The notes under the pieces are model-generated. The model was not told the DNA's origin, did no database searches, and saw only the letters and a program-made list of their open reading frames with translations. A stretch of DNA of 64,000 nt from an uncultured Aquimarina sp. (GTDB lineage Bacteria > Bacteroidota > Bacteroidia > Flavobacteriales > Flavobacteriaceae): positions 248,001 to 312,000 of the forward strand of contig CANMFM010000007.1 of assembly GCA_947497175.1 (NCBI GenBank), read 5' to 3'. Shown here one piece after another: positions 8,061 to 15,636 of the stretch. A program made the translations under genes and the position numbers. Within the stretch, counting starts at the first letter, position 1. Every line of letters begins with the position of its first letter.

Positions 8061-9899
8061 ATGGAACATTTTATAGTATCAGCTCGTAAATACAGACCCC
8101 AGACATTTAAAGATGTTGTCGGTCAACAGGCTATTACCAATACGTTGCTCAATGCTATAGATAATAACCACCTTGCCCAGGCACTTTTATTTACGGGACC
8201 TCGTGGAGTTGGTAAAACCTCTTGTGCAAGAATTTTAGCAAAAACAATTAATCAAGATGGTAATCAACATCCTGATGAAGATTTTGCTTTTAATATTTTT
8301 GAACTGGATGCTGCTTCAAATAATTCTGTAGATGATATACGAAACCTTATAGATCAGGTACGTATCCCCCCACAAGTAGGAAAATATAAGGTATATATTA
8401 TTGACGAGGTGCATATGCTGTCTCAAGCCGCATTTAATGCGTTTTTAAAAACGTTAGAAGAACCTCCTAAACATGCAATTTTTATACTGGCTACTACAGA
8501 AAAACACAAAATCATTCCAACTATCCTTTCGAGGTGTCAGATATTTGATTTTAAAAGAATTACTGTTACCGATGCCAAAAATCACTTAATGCAAGTGGCT
8601 GCTCAAGAGGGTATTGTAGCAGATGAAGATGCGCTACAGATTATCGCTCAAAAAGCAGATGGTGCGATGCGAGACGCGCTTTCGATTTTTGATAGAGTGG
8701 TTAGCTTTAGCGGTAAAAATCTTACCAGACAAGCCGTTACAGAAAATCTCAACGTTTTAGATTATGAAACCTATTTTAAAACGACCGATTTAATTTTAGA
8801 AAACAATATCCCACAATTACTTTTAGAGTTTAACGAGATTCTGGCTCTTGGGTTTGACGGCCACCATTTTATAGCCGGCCTGGCGTCACATTTTAGAGAT
8901 TTATTGGTATGTAAAAATCCAGCAACTATTAATCTTCTCGAGGTCGGCGAGCAAACCAAATCAAAATATCACGAGCAATCACAAAAAACTTCGCATAACT
9001 TTCTGATAAAAGGAATAGAACTTGCCAATGATTGTGATCTCAAATATAAAACCAGTCGAAATCAACGATTATTAGTAGAACTTTGCTTAATGCAGCTCGC
9101 CTCTATCCTAGTTAATCCGGATGGAGAAAAAAAAAATGACCAGCCTTACATAATCCCACCTTCTTACTTTAAAGAAAAAGGAATAGAAGCGATAAAAATT
9201 TCTGCTACTCTAAAAGAAAAGGCCAATCAGAAAATTGAAGAAGTTACCCCCGTACCACAGCAAGAAAAAGAAAGTACATATTCTGCAGTTGCGACTAATG
9301 ATAGTATTGAGATCAGTGCAGTAAATGATTCCGAACACATACACATAAAGGAAGATCGGGTTTCCCAAAACACTACTGTAGCTGATGATTCTTCTTCAAC
9401 AATTGCTATTGAAAAGAAACCGGTAGTCATCAATAAAGAACGAAAAACCTCGGGGTTATCACTAAGTAGCATAAGAAAGAAAAAAGAACATCAGGAAAGT
9501 AAGGAAGAAAAAGTAATAGATCCCAAAAATCTTCCTACAGAGGATTTTACTGAATCAGAAATGCAAGATGGTTGGATAGAATATGGAAAATTACAAGATA
9601 AAAAGGGAGAACGTATCATAGGCTCGATGTTTGCCATGAATGTACCAACACTTGACGGTCATACTGTTTGTTTAGAATTACCAAATCAATCGATGAAAGT
9701 TGATTTAGAAGCAGCCCAATCGGGATTATTGCAGTTTTTATTTAAAAAACTCAATAATTTTAGCATTACTCTTAAAATTACCGTGAATGAAGAAGCTTCC
9801 AAAAAATATGCGTTTACCCCGCAGGATAAATATGAAAAACTAAGAGAGAAAAATCCTCTTATTGATAAGCTTCGTTCTGATTTTGATCTGGATATCTAG
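8061..9899 (+). CDS. dnaX: DNA polymerase III subunit gamma/tau
   Basis: A 612-residue clamp-loader ATPase that opens and loads the sliding clamp onto DNA. Walker A is GPRGVGKTS (46-54), Walker B DEVHML (115-120), and the SRC arginine-finger motif is at 157-159. The start at 8061 gives the N-terminus MEHFIVSARKYRPQTFKDVV, the usual one. The four-cysteine zinc module normally between Walker A and Walker B is absent: the stretch 60-85 has no cysteine. A charged, low-complexity linker (about 375-500) precedes a C-terminal tau-like domain with WIEYGKLQDKKGER. I saw no obvious slippery frameshift site for making gamma. Confidence 0.95.
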   Translation: MEHFIVSARKYRPQTFKDVVGQQAITNTLLNAIDNNHLAQALLFTGPRGVGKTSCARILAKTINQDGNQHPDEDFAFNIFELDAASNNSVDDIRNLIDQVRIPPQVGKYKVYIIDEVHMLSQAAFNAFLKTLEEPPKHAIFILATTEKHKIIPTILSRCQIFDFKRITVTDAKNHLMQVAAQEGIVADEDALQIIAQKADGAMRDALSIFDRVVSFSGKNLTRQAVTENLNVLDYETYFKTTDLILENNIPQLLLEFNEILALGFDGHHFIAGLASHFRDLLVCKNPATINLLEVGEQTKSKYHEQSQKTSHNFLIKGIELANDCDLKYKTSRNQRLLVELCLMQLASILVNPDGEKKNDQPYIIPPSYFKEKGIEAIKISATLKEKANQKIEEVTPVPQQEKESTYSAVATNDSIEISAVNDSEHIHIKEDRVSQNTTVADDSSSTIAIEKKPVVINKERKTSGLSLSSIRKKKEHQESKEEKVIDPKNLPTEDFTESEMQDGWIEYGKLQDKKGERIIGSMFAMNVPTLDGHTVCLELPNQSMKVDLEAAQSGLLQFLFKKLNNFSITLKITVNEEASKKYAFTPQDKYEKLREKNPLIDKLRSDFDLDI

Positions 9900-9934
9900 A
9901 GAATATTATCGCACATTGATACTGTTGCCTGTTA

Positions 9935-10069
9935 CTACTTTCGTTTTCGTGTAGACTTTCTAAAATAATATCTTGTTTTAATTTTTTTATACAAAATCAA
10001 AAGAGTAACAAATAAACCTAGTAATAATATACCGCCTCTTCCAGTTATGTAATTAAATACTTCTATCAT
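9935..10069 (-). CDS. Possible 44-residue single-pass membrane protein
   Basis: A short ORF starting MIEVFNYITGRGG, followed by a hydrophobic segment ILLLGLFVTLLILY (residues 14-27) and a strongly basic tail KKIKTRYYFRKSTRKRK. One transmembrane helix with a positively charged end is a plausible small membrane protein. It lies in the 320-base gap between dnaX and miaE, where nothing else is seen. There is no exact promoter box upstream. It could be chance; I do not recognise a family. Confidence 0.4.
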   Translation of the reverse strand: MIEVFNYITGRGGILLLGLFVTLLILYKKIKTRYYFRKSTRKRK

Positions 10070-10192
10070 AATTTTACCTTTACCAAATTAAATGTCGCCC
10101 CTAGGACAGAAAACTTACATGTATCAATGTATTGTGATTCGTGATCTAAATGTATTAAAAACTTAAATATTTACAGAAACAATTAGTTTTAC

Positions 10193-10200
10193 TAATTTTG
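10193..10200 (+). promoter_or_regulatory. -7 promoter box of miaE
   Basis: TAATTTTG matches TAnnTTTG and its last G is the first base of a GTG that could be read as an earlier start. Transcription would begin near 10206, so translation must start downstream at the ATG at 10221. Confidence 0.55.
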
Positions 10201-10220
10201 TGGTATCTAAAAAAATCAGG

Positions 10221-10802
10221 ATGCTTGGCTTAAAACTTCCAACAGACCCCAGATGGGTTAATATCGTAGAAAAAAACATAGAAGAGATTCTTACAGATCA
10301 TGCTTATTGTGAACAAAAAGCAACATCGACAGCAATATCACTTATTGTAAGTTTCCCTGAATATACAGAGCTTGTACAAGAAATGACCAAGTTAGTAAAG
10401 GAAGAAATTAGTCATTTCAAAATGGTGCATGATAAAATCATAGCGCGTGGTTGGGTTTTGGGCAGAGATCGAAAAGACGATTATGTCCTTAAATTAGTTA
10501 CCTTCTTCCCTAAAGGAGGAAGTCGAACCACTCAACTTGTACATCGTTTATTATATGCGGCATTAATTGAAGCCAGAAGCTGTGAGCGTTTTAAATTATT
10601 ATCAGAAGAGCTGGAAGATAAAGAACTTGCTGATTTTTATAGAAGTCTCATGGTAAGCGAAGCTAATCACTATACTATGTTTCTGAATTTTGCACGTCAG
10701 TATGGTGATCGTACAGAAGTAGATAAAAAATGGCAAGACCTTCTCTCTTTTGAAGCCAAAATAATGAAAGATCTAAGCAAGAAAGAAACCATACATGGGT
10801 AG
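10221..10802 (+). CDS. miaE: tRNA 2-methylthio-N6-isopentenyl adenosine-37 hydroxylase MiaE
   Basis: A 193-residue ferritin-like di-iron protein that hydroxylates the isopentenyl group of ms2i6A37 in tRNAs reading UNN codons. Candidate iron ligands are E31, E62 with H65 (EEISH), E117 (LIEARSCER) and E147 with H150 (EANH), the paired E...ExxH pattern. The start at 10221 is preferred over a GTG at 10200 because that GTG lies in the promoter. The enzyme needs MiaA and MiaB products as substrate; those genes are not in the window. It is a monocistronic unit. Confidence 0.9.
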   Translation: MLGLKLPTDPRWVNIVEKNIEEILTDHAYCEQKATSTAISLIVSFPEYTELVQEMTKLVKEEISHFKMVHDKIIARGWVLGRDRKDDYVLKLVTFFPKGGSRTTQLVHRLLYAALIEARSCERFKLLSEELEDKELADFYRSLMVSEANHYTMFLNFARQYGDRTEVDKKWQDLLSFEAKIMKDLSKKETIHG

Positions 10803-11124
10803 TAAGAAGACCATCTTAAGTGGTAACTATTCTAAGTAAAGTGAATAGCAATCTATTAATTTTAAAGCATTGCTAAACAGATTACTTCGAAAGTAAAACA
10901 TTGAGTAATGATACTGTTCTAACCCCTAGCATTAGAGAAAAATACTGAAAAAAGGTTCAATTCAAGTGATCTTTTGGAATGAAATGGAGAATAAATTGTA
11001 TCGATAAAAACTTTTTGGATACAAAATCTTATTCTAGATACATTTCTTCTTCGGGCGAGGCACTCAAATGAATCGATTTTGTTTAAAACTACACAAATGT
11101 AAACAGGTTCACGTTGATGAATCA
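10803..11124. other. Intergenic region between convergent miaE and beta-barrel gene
   Basis: 322 bases with no supported gene. A 68-codon minus-strand reading at 10919-11125 has biased, unstructured composition and no promoter box or family resemblance. I saw no strong terminator hairpin for either neighbour. Confidence 0.4.
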
Positions 11125-11682
11125 TTACAGTTTATATCCAAACGATAGTTGAATATTTGTATTATTACCTTCTTGATCAGGAGCGTTTTGATCATCAATA
11201 ATATTTGATAGACCATAAGCATATCGAATGTCTGCAAAGAAGTTTTCGGTGATACTAACACCAATACCTCCAACGGCAGCAAAATCGAATGTATTAAAAT
11301 CTGTTTCGAGCGCTGTATTATCTTCCCATTCCCAAATTTTAAGTCCTGCTTGTGGACCTATATGAACATTAATCATCTCATTAAAATAGTACTTAATGAA
11401 TATTGGTAGCTGTAGATAATCTACTCTTAACGTCTCATCATCATTACCTTGAGAAGAATATTGAAATTCTGGCTGAATACTCCATTTATCAGTGATCGGA
11501 TATTCTGCCAAAAATCCAACGACAATACCAAATCTACTATCTTCAAGATTTTCAGGAATATCATCTGAGTTTATTGAACTAAGGTTAGCTCCTAATCGTA
11601 CTCCGTAAGAGCTCTCTTGAGCAAAACAGCTCAAAGTTCCTAATGATAAAATAAATATAGCACAAAGTAATTCTTTTTTCAT
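11125..11682 (-). CDS. Outer membrane beta-barrel (porin family, PorT-like) protein
   Basis: 185 residues from the ATG at 11682. A signal peptide (KKELLCAIFILSLGTLSCFAQ) is followed by YGVRLGANLSSI, the usual opening of this barrel family, and strands such as WSIQPEFQYSS, HIGPQAGLKI, FFADIRYAYGLS and a final LSFGYKL. I rejected the longer reading to 11823: it would put 47 residues before the signal peptide and run into the 3' end of ppx. It is possibly cotranscribed with ppx, since the gap is only 70 bases. Function unknown beyond an envelope barrel. Confidence 0.72.
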   Translation of the reverse strand: MKKELLCAIFILSLGTLSCFAQESSYGVRLGANLSSINSDDIPENLEDSRFGIVVGFLAEYPITDKWSIQPEFQYSSQGNDDETLRVDYLQLPIFIKYYFNEMINVHIGPQAGLKIWEWEDNTALETDFNTFDFAAVGGIGVSITENFFADIRYAYGLSNIIDDQNAPDQEGNNTNIQLSFGYKL

Positions 11683-11752
11683 AGTAGTATAGATGTTAAG
11701 TTTACAACGTTTTAGGGTGTTTTCGGACGTAAATATACTGATTTTAACAAAC

Positions 11753-12652
11753 TTATTGCTTTTTAAGCTTTTCATTATACAAAGACTTGATAATACCGTC
11801 AGACAATCCAATCTTTGGAACATAAATATCTTTTGCTCCGCTCCATTTCATTGCTGAAAGATAAATTCTTGTTGCAGGTATTATTACATCTGCTCTATCT
11901 TGATTAAGATTAAGTTGCCAAATCCTATCTTCATAGGTTAAAGAGTTAAGAAGTTTATAATAGGAACTTAAGTATAAGAATGAAAGTGGTTTACCTATAC
12001 TTTTACCACTATTCTTAAATATATTATTAATATTTCCTCCAGAACCTATCAGTGAAATTCGAGAATAGTTTTTTATGTTTTCTCGAATCCAGTTTTCGAC
12101 TTCTTGCCAAATTTGATCCGACACTAAATCATTGAGCAGTCGAACTGTCCCCAGTTTGAATGACCTGGAGGTTATAGTTTTACCATTATGATATATAGTA
12201 AACTCAGTACTCCCCCCTCCTACATCAACATATAGATACGTTGCATCGGTATTAATAAGCTCATGCAAATCGGTCATGGCTATAATTGCAGCTTCATCCT
12301 TGCCATCGATAATATCTATTTGAATACCTGTTTGTTCTTTTATAAGATTTACCAACGCTACTCCATTCTCGGCTTCGCGCATTGCAGATGTTGCACAGGC
12401 TTTATACTTTACCACCTTATGAGTTTTCATAAGTAGTTGATAGGCTTGCATAGTATCGATCATTCTTGCAATATTTTCGTCAGAAATTAATTTCGTCTTA
12501 AAAACATCAGCACCTAACCTTATTGGAACCCGAACTAAACTGGTCTTTTTGAACCTGGTCGTTTTACCTTCTTCTTCATGAATGCTACTTATTAATAATC
12601 GTACTGCATTCGAACCAATATCTATGGCTCCGTATTTTTCAATTGTTAACAA
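11753..12652 (-). CDS. ppx: Exopolyphosphatase / guanosine pentaphosphatase family protein
   Basis: A 299-residue Ppx/GppA protein of the ASKHA fold. It has the phosphate 1 motif YGAIDIGSNAVRLL (7-20) and the phosphate 2 motif VDVGGGSTEFTIY near 143-155, followed by a conserved SFKLGTVRL segment and GSGGNINNI. It releases terminal phosphate from polyphosphate or hydrolyses pppGpp. Its length matches the short form without the C-terminal HD domain. The start is TTG at 12652. It sits six bases behind ppk1 on the same strand, so the operon makes and degrades polyphosphate. Confidence 0.92.
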   Translation of the reverse strand: MLTIEKYGAIDIGSNAVRLLISSIHEEEGKTTRFKKTSLVRVPIRLGADVFKTKLISDENIARMIDTMQAYQLLMKTHKVVKYKACATSAMREAENGVALVNLIKEQTGIQIDIIDGKDEAAIIAMTDLHELINTDATYLYVDVGGGSTEFTIYHNGKTITSRSFKLGTVRLLNDLVSDQIWQEVENWIRENIKNYSRISLIGSGGNINNIFKNSGKSIGKPLSFLYLSSYYKLLNSLTYEDRIWQLNLNQDRADVIIPATRIYLSAMKWSGAKDIYVPKIGLSDGIIKSLYNEKLKKQ

Positions 12653-12658
12653 AATAAA

Positions 12659-14764
12659 TTAGTTTCCTAGTTTTTTTAAATAATAATCATATGTAGCTAT
12701 CTGCGATCTGATTTTTTCTTGATCATTTCTAATATATATATTATTCTGATCTTCAGAAAGTTTTCTTGCTTTCACATTATCCCTCCAACATATATCAAAC
12801 GTATCAATCAATTCTAACTTAATATCTTCATCATATATAGGGCAAGAAATTTCAACTCTCCTGTCGAGGTTACGCGTCATCCAGTCTGCAGACGAAATAT
12901 ATACTTTCGGGTCTCCGGCATTCTGAAAAATGTATAAACGTGGATGTTCGAGAAATTTATCTACAACACTTATCGCCTTGATATTTTCACTAATCCCAGG
13001 AATCCCAGGAACCAAACAGCAAATACCTCGTATGATAAGGTCGATCTTTACTCCTGAAGCACTAGCCTCGTATAATTTATCGATCATATCATAATCGCTA
13101 AGACTGTTTAATTTTAATTTGATTCCTGAAGGTTTTCCTTCCTTACTATTTTTGATTTCTTCATCAATTAACTTCACCAAAGAAGATCGTGTATAGTGAG
13201 GAGAAACTAATAAATGCTTATACCTGTTGATTTTATAATTTATTTCAAAAAATTTAAAAACCTTATTCGTTTCTTTTAAGATGGCTTCATTTGTAGTAAA
13301 TAAGGTATAATCTGTGTAGATTCTGGCAGTAGATTCATTAAAATTTCCTGTACTAATGAAACCATACCTTTTGAGTTTTCCTTTTTCTTCTCTTTCTATT
13401 ATACATGCTTTGCAATGTACTTTGAGACCTGTAACCCCAAAAATTAGATGAACACCTTCTCTCTGCATCTGTTCTGCATACCGAATATTAGCGGCTTCGT
13501 CAAAACGAGCCTGAAGCTCTATTTGTACTGTAACTTTTTTACCATTTTTGGCTGCATTAATAAGAGAACTGGCAATATGCGAGATACTGGCCAACCTATA
13601 AATTGTAATTTTAATACTCTTTACTTTTGGATCAATGGCCGACTCTCTCAGAAATTTTACCGTATATGAAAACGTATGATATGGAGTATATTGAAGAAAG
13701 TCTTTTACTGCTATTTTTTTTAATAAACTACCCTGTAGACTTAAACCAGGAATTTCTAAAGGCTGAATAGGCTGATAAATCAATTCTTTATTGCCTAAGT
13801 CAGGAAAATTCATATAATCCCTTCGGTTGTGATATCGTCCTCCGGGTATGATACTATCTGTATTATCAACTCCCATTTTTTCCATAAGATACTGTAGTGT
13901 ATCCTTATCGATGTTTTTATCGTAAACAAAACGTACTGGTTCACCGTCTCTTCTTGATTTTACACTACTAGAAATCTTTTGAATGAAACTTTTGCTAAGG
14001 TCATTATCAAAATCCAATTGGGCATCACGAGTAATCTTAATCATATGAGCAGATGCGCTTACATAATCAAAAATACTAAAATTGATGTGCATACAATATC
14101 GAATCAAGTCGTCTAAAATGATAATATATTTTTTACCCTCTTTTTCTGGTAAAACAACAAATCGATCTGTGTTTTTAGGGATTTCTATAAGCGCATAGAT
14201 CTTTTCTTTAGTCGTGTGATGAAGTATCTTAGAAATTCTACCTTCTTTAGGGATTTTATCTTTTAACACTAATTTAACCGCCAGATAAGCAACACTGTCT
14301 TTTAGGTGAGGAAATTTCTCAAGATCGTTCAGAATATAGGTTACTAATGCCGGACTCACCTTGGTAATGAAATATTTTCGAATAAAAGCATCCTGATCTT
14401 CCGTTACTTCATTCTCATTAATAATAAAGATATTATGTTTTTCAAGCTTTCTCTTAATAGTATCGATAGTTTTGAGACTGGCTGCCTGCTGTTTTATAAC
14501 AATTTTTGTGATTTTTTCCAATAAATTACTGGCCGTAGTGCCTTTAAGCACATTTTTACCATCTTTTCCTGCAAGATCGATTCTCTTTATTGTGGCATAT
14601 CTAACTTTGAAAAATTCATCAAGATTGTTCGAAAATATACCAATAAAACGTAACCTTTCTAAGAGTGGAACTGTATCGTCGGCAGCTTCCTGTAATACTC
14701 TAGCGTTAAATTGTAACCAACTTAATTCTCTATTAATGTATTGATTTTTAATATTTTCTGGCAT
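12659..14764 (-). CDS. ppk1: Polyphosphate kinase 1
   Basis: A 701-residue PPK1 that reversibly transfers the gamma phosphate of ATP to polyphosphate. N-terminal motif NRELSWLQFNARVL (11-24); DNLDEFF-like NNLDEFF (46-52); the C-terminal phospholipase D-like domains carry the autophosphorylated histidine H450 (GLKVHCKACIIER) and a second histidine H607 (FLEHPRL). STGNFNESTA and SSADWMTRNLDRRVE are also family features. The length is standard. Its ATG overlaps the sixA stop codon as TAATG, implying translational coupling. Confidence 0.96.
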   Translation of the reverse strand: MPENIKNQYINRELSWLQFNARVLQEAADDTVPLLERLRFIGIFSNNLDEFFKVRYATIKRIDLAGKDGKNVLKGTTASNLLEKITKIVIKQQAASLKTIDTIKRKLEKHNIFIINENEVTEDQDAFIRKYFITKVSPALVTYILNDLEKFPHLKDSVAYLAVKLVLKDKIPKEGRISKILHHTTKEKIYALIEIPKNTDRFVVLPEKEGKKYIIILDDLIRYCMHINFSIFDYVSASAHMIKITRDAQLDFDNDLSKSFIQKISSSVKSRRDGEPVRFVYDKNIDKDTLQYLMEKMGVDNTDSIIPGGRYHNRRDYMNFPDLGNKELIYQPIQPLEIPGLSLQGSLLKKIAVKDFLQYTPYHTFSYTVKFLRESAIDPKVKSIKITIYRLASISHIASSLINAAKNGKKVTVQIELQARFDEAANIRYAEQMQREGVHLIFGVTGLKVHCKACIIEREEKGKLKRYGFISTGNFNESTARIYTDYTLFTTNEAILKETNKVFKFFEINYKINRYKHLLVSPHYTRSSLVKLIDEEIKNSKEGKPSGIKLKLNSLSDYDMIDKLYEASASGVKIDLIIRGICCLVPGIPGISENIKAISVVDKFLEHPRLYIFQNAGDPKVYISSADWMTRNLDRRVEISCPIYDEDIKLELIDTFDICWRDNVKARKLSEDQNNIYIRNDQEKIRSQIATYDYYLKKLGN

Positions 14765-15249
14765 TATCTTAGGGATTTAGGAAAAATTGTTAACAAGGTT
14801 TTTCCTACAGTTATTTTTTTCCAATGGTCAGTATCAAACTCAATTTCCACCACACCAGCTGTTGGTAAATTATCAATTTTTTTACTTCCATAAAGATTGG
14901 CTATTGAGGTCAAGGCATGATTATGTCCGAAAACCATTAATGTATTGATTGTATCGTCACAATTCTTTATAACTTCGATTACATCCTGACCTCCAAAATC
15001 ATAAAGATTTGGTTCTAAAGAAAAAATATCTTTGTCTACATCCAGGTGTTCTATAACAATTTTTGCTGTCGAATGTGCTCTAACGGCTGGGCTAGACAAG
15101 ATCTTATCTATTGGTTTTATTAGTGTTTTCAGCTCTTTTCCAATTAATTCGGCATCATTAAACCCTCTTTTATTAAGGGGTCTCATTTCATCAGAAACAT
15201 CATAATCCCAAGAGGACTTAGCATGTCGTATTATATATAAAGTTTTCAT
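14764..15249 (-). CDS. sixA: SixA-like phosphohistidine phosphatase (histidine phosphatase family)
   Basis: A 161-residue histidine phosphatase with the catalytic RHAKSSWD motif (R8, H9) and the second conserved histidine in FGHNHALT. In E. coli SixA removes phosphate from histidines of the phosphotransferase system or of ArcB. Here it heads the sixA-ppk1-ppx operon. PPK1 itself works through a phosphohistidine, so a role on PPK1 or on another protein of phosphate metabolism is conceivable, but this is inference. The stop shares a base with the ppk1 start. Confidence 0.85.
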   Translation of the reverse strand: MKTLYIIRHAKSSWDYDVSDEMRPLNKRGFNDAELIGKELKTLIKPIDKILSSPAVRAHSTAKIVIEHLDVDKDIFSLEPNLYDFGGQDVIEVIKNCDDTINTLMVFGHNHALTSIANLYGSKKIDNLPTAGVVEIEFDTDHWKKITVGKTLLTIFPKSLR

Positions 15250-15636
15250 AGGCTATATACTAATATTGGTAAAACGAAGTTATACATTACAAGTTTAAGA
15301 ATTAGCATTAAGAATTCTTATAATTATAGTATAAAATATATTTTTTTGTAGTACTACCAAGGTAATGAGTCTTATCATTTTCAAGCAATTAATCCTATTT
15401 GAACACATACCACATAACAAATACAAAACTTGCTAAATTCATGAAAATGAATATAATAAAATCAAAACTTTAATCGATAAAAAGCGTATTTACATCGAAA
15501 AGTCATCTTTTTTAGGCAAAAATTAAATGTTAAAATATAAATTTACATACGGTTTTCCCTCATACCAAAATATATCCCGATACATTATGCACATAAATTT
15601 ATCATAATTTATTACAGGGCTAATAAAGACAAAGAA
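15250..15636. other. Divergent intergenic region, sixA / OmpA-type gene
   Basis: 387 bases, very AT-rich. On the minus strand TAACTTCG near 15278 is a one-mismatch form of TAnnTTTG about 30 bases before the sixA ATG. I see no small ORF, hairpin or repeat that I would defend. Confidence 0.35.

Noticed and set aside
7670..8061. Two plus-strand ORFs of 84 and 108 codons
   Set aside because: They run antisense across the RNase P RNA gene.
10919..11125. 68-codon minus-strand ORF
   Set aside because: No promoter box, no domain-like pattern and an unnatural composition; probably chance.
11683..11823. 47-codon N-terminal extension of the beta-barrel gene
   Set aside because: It would precede the signal peptide and overlap ppx.
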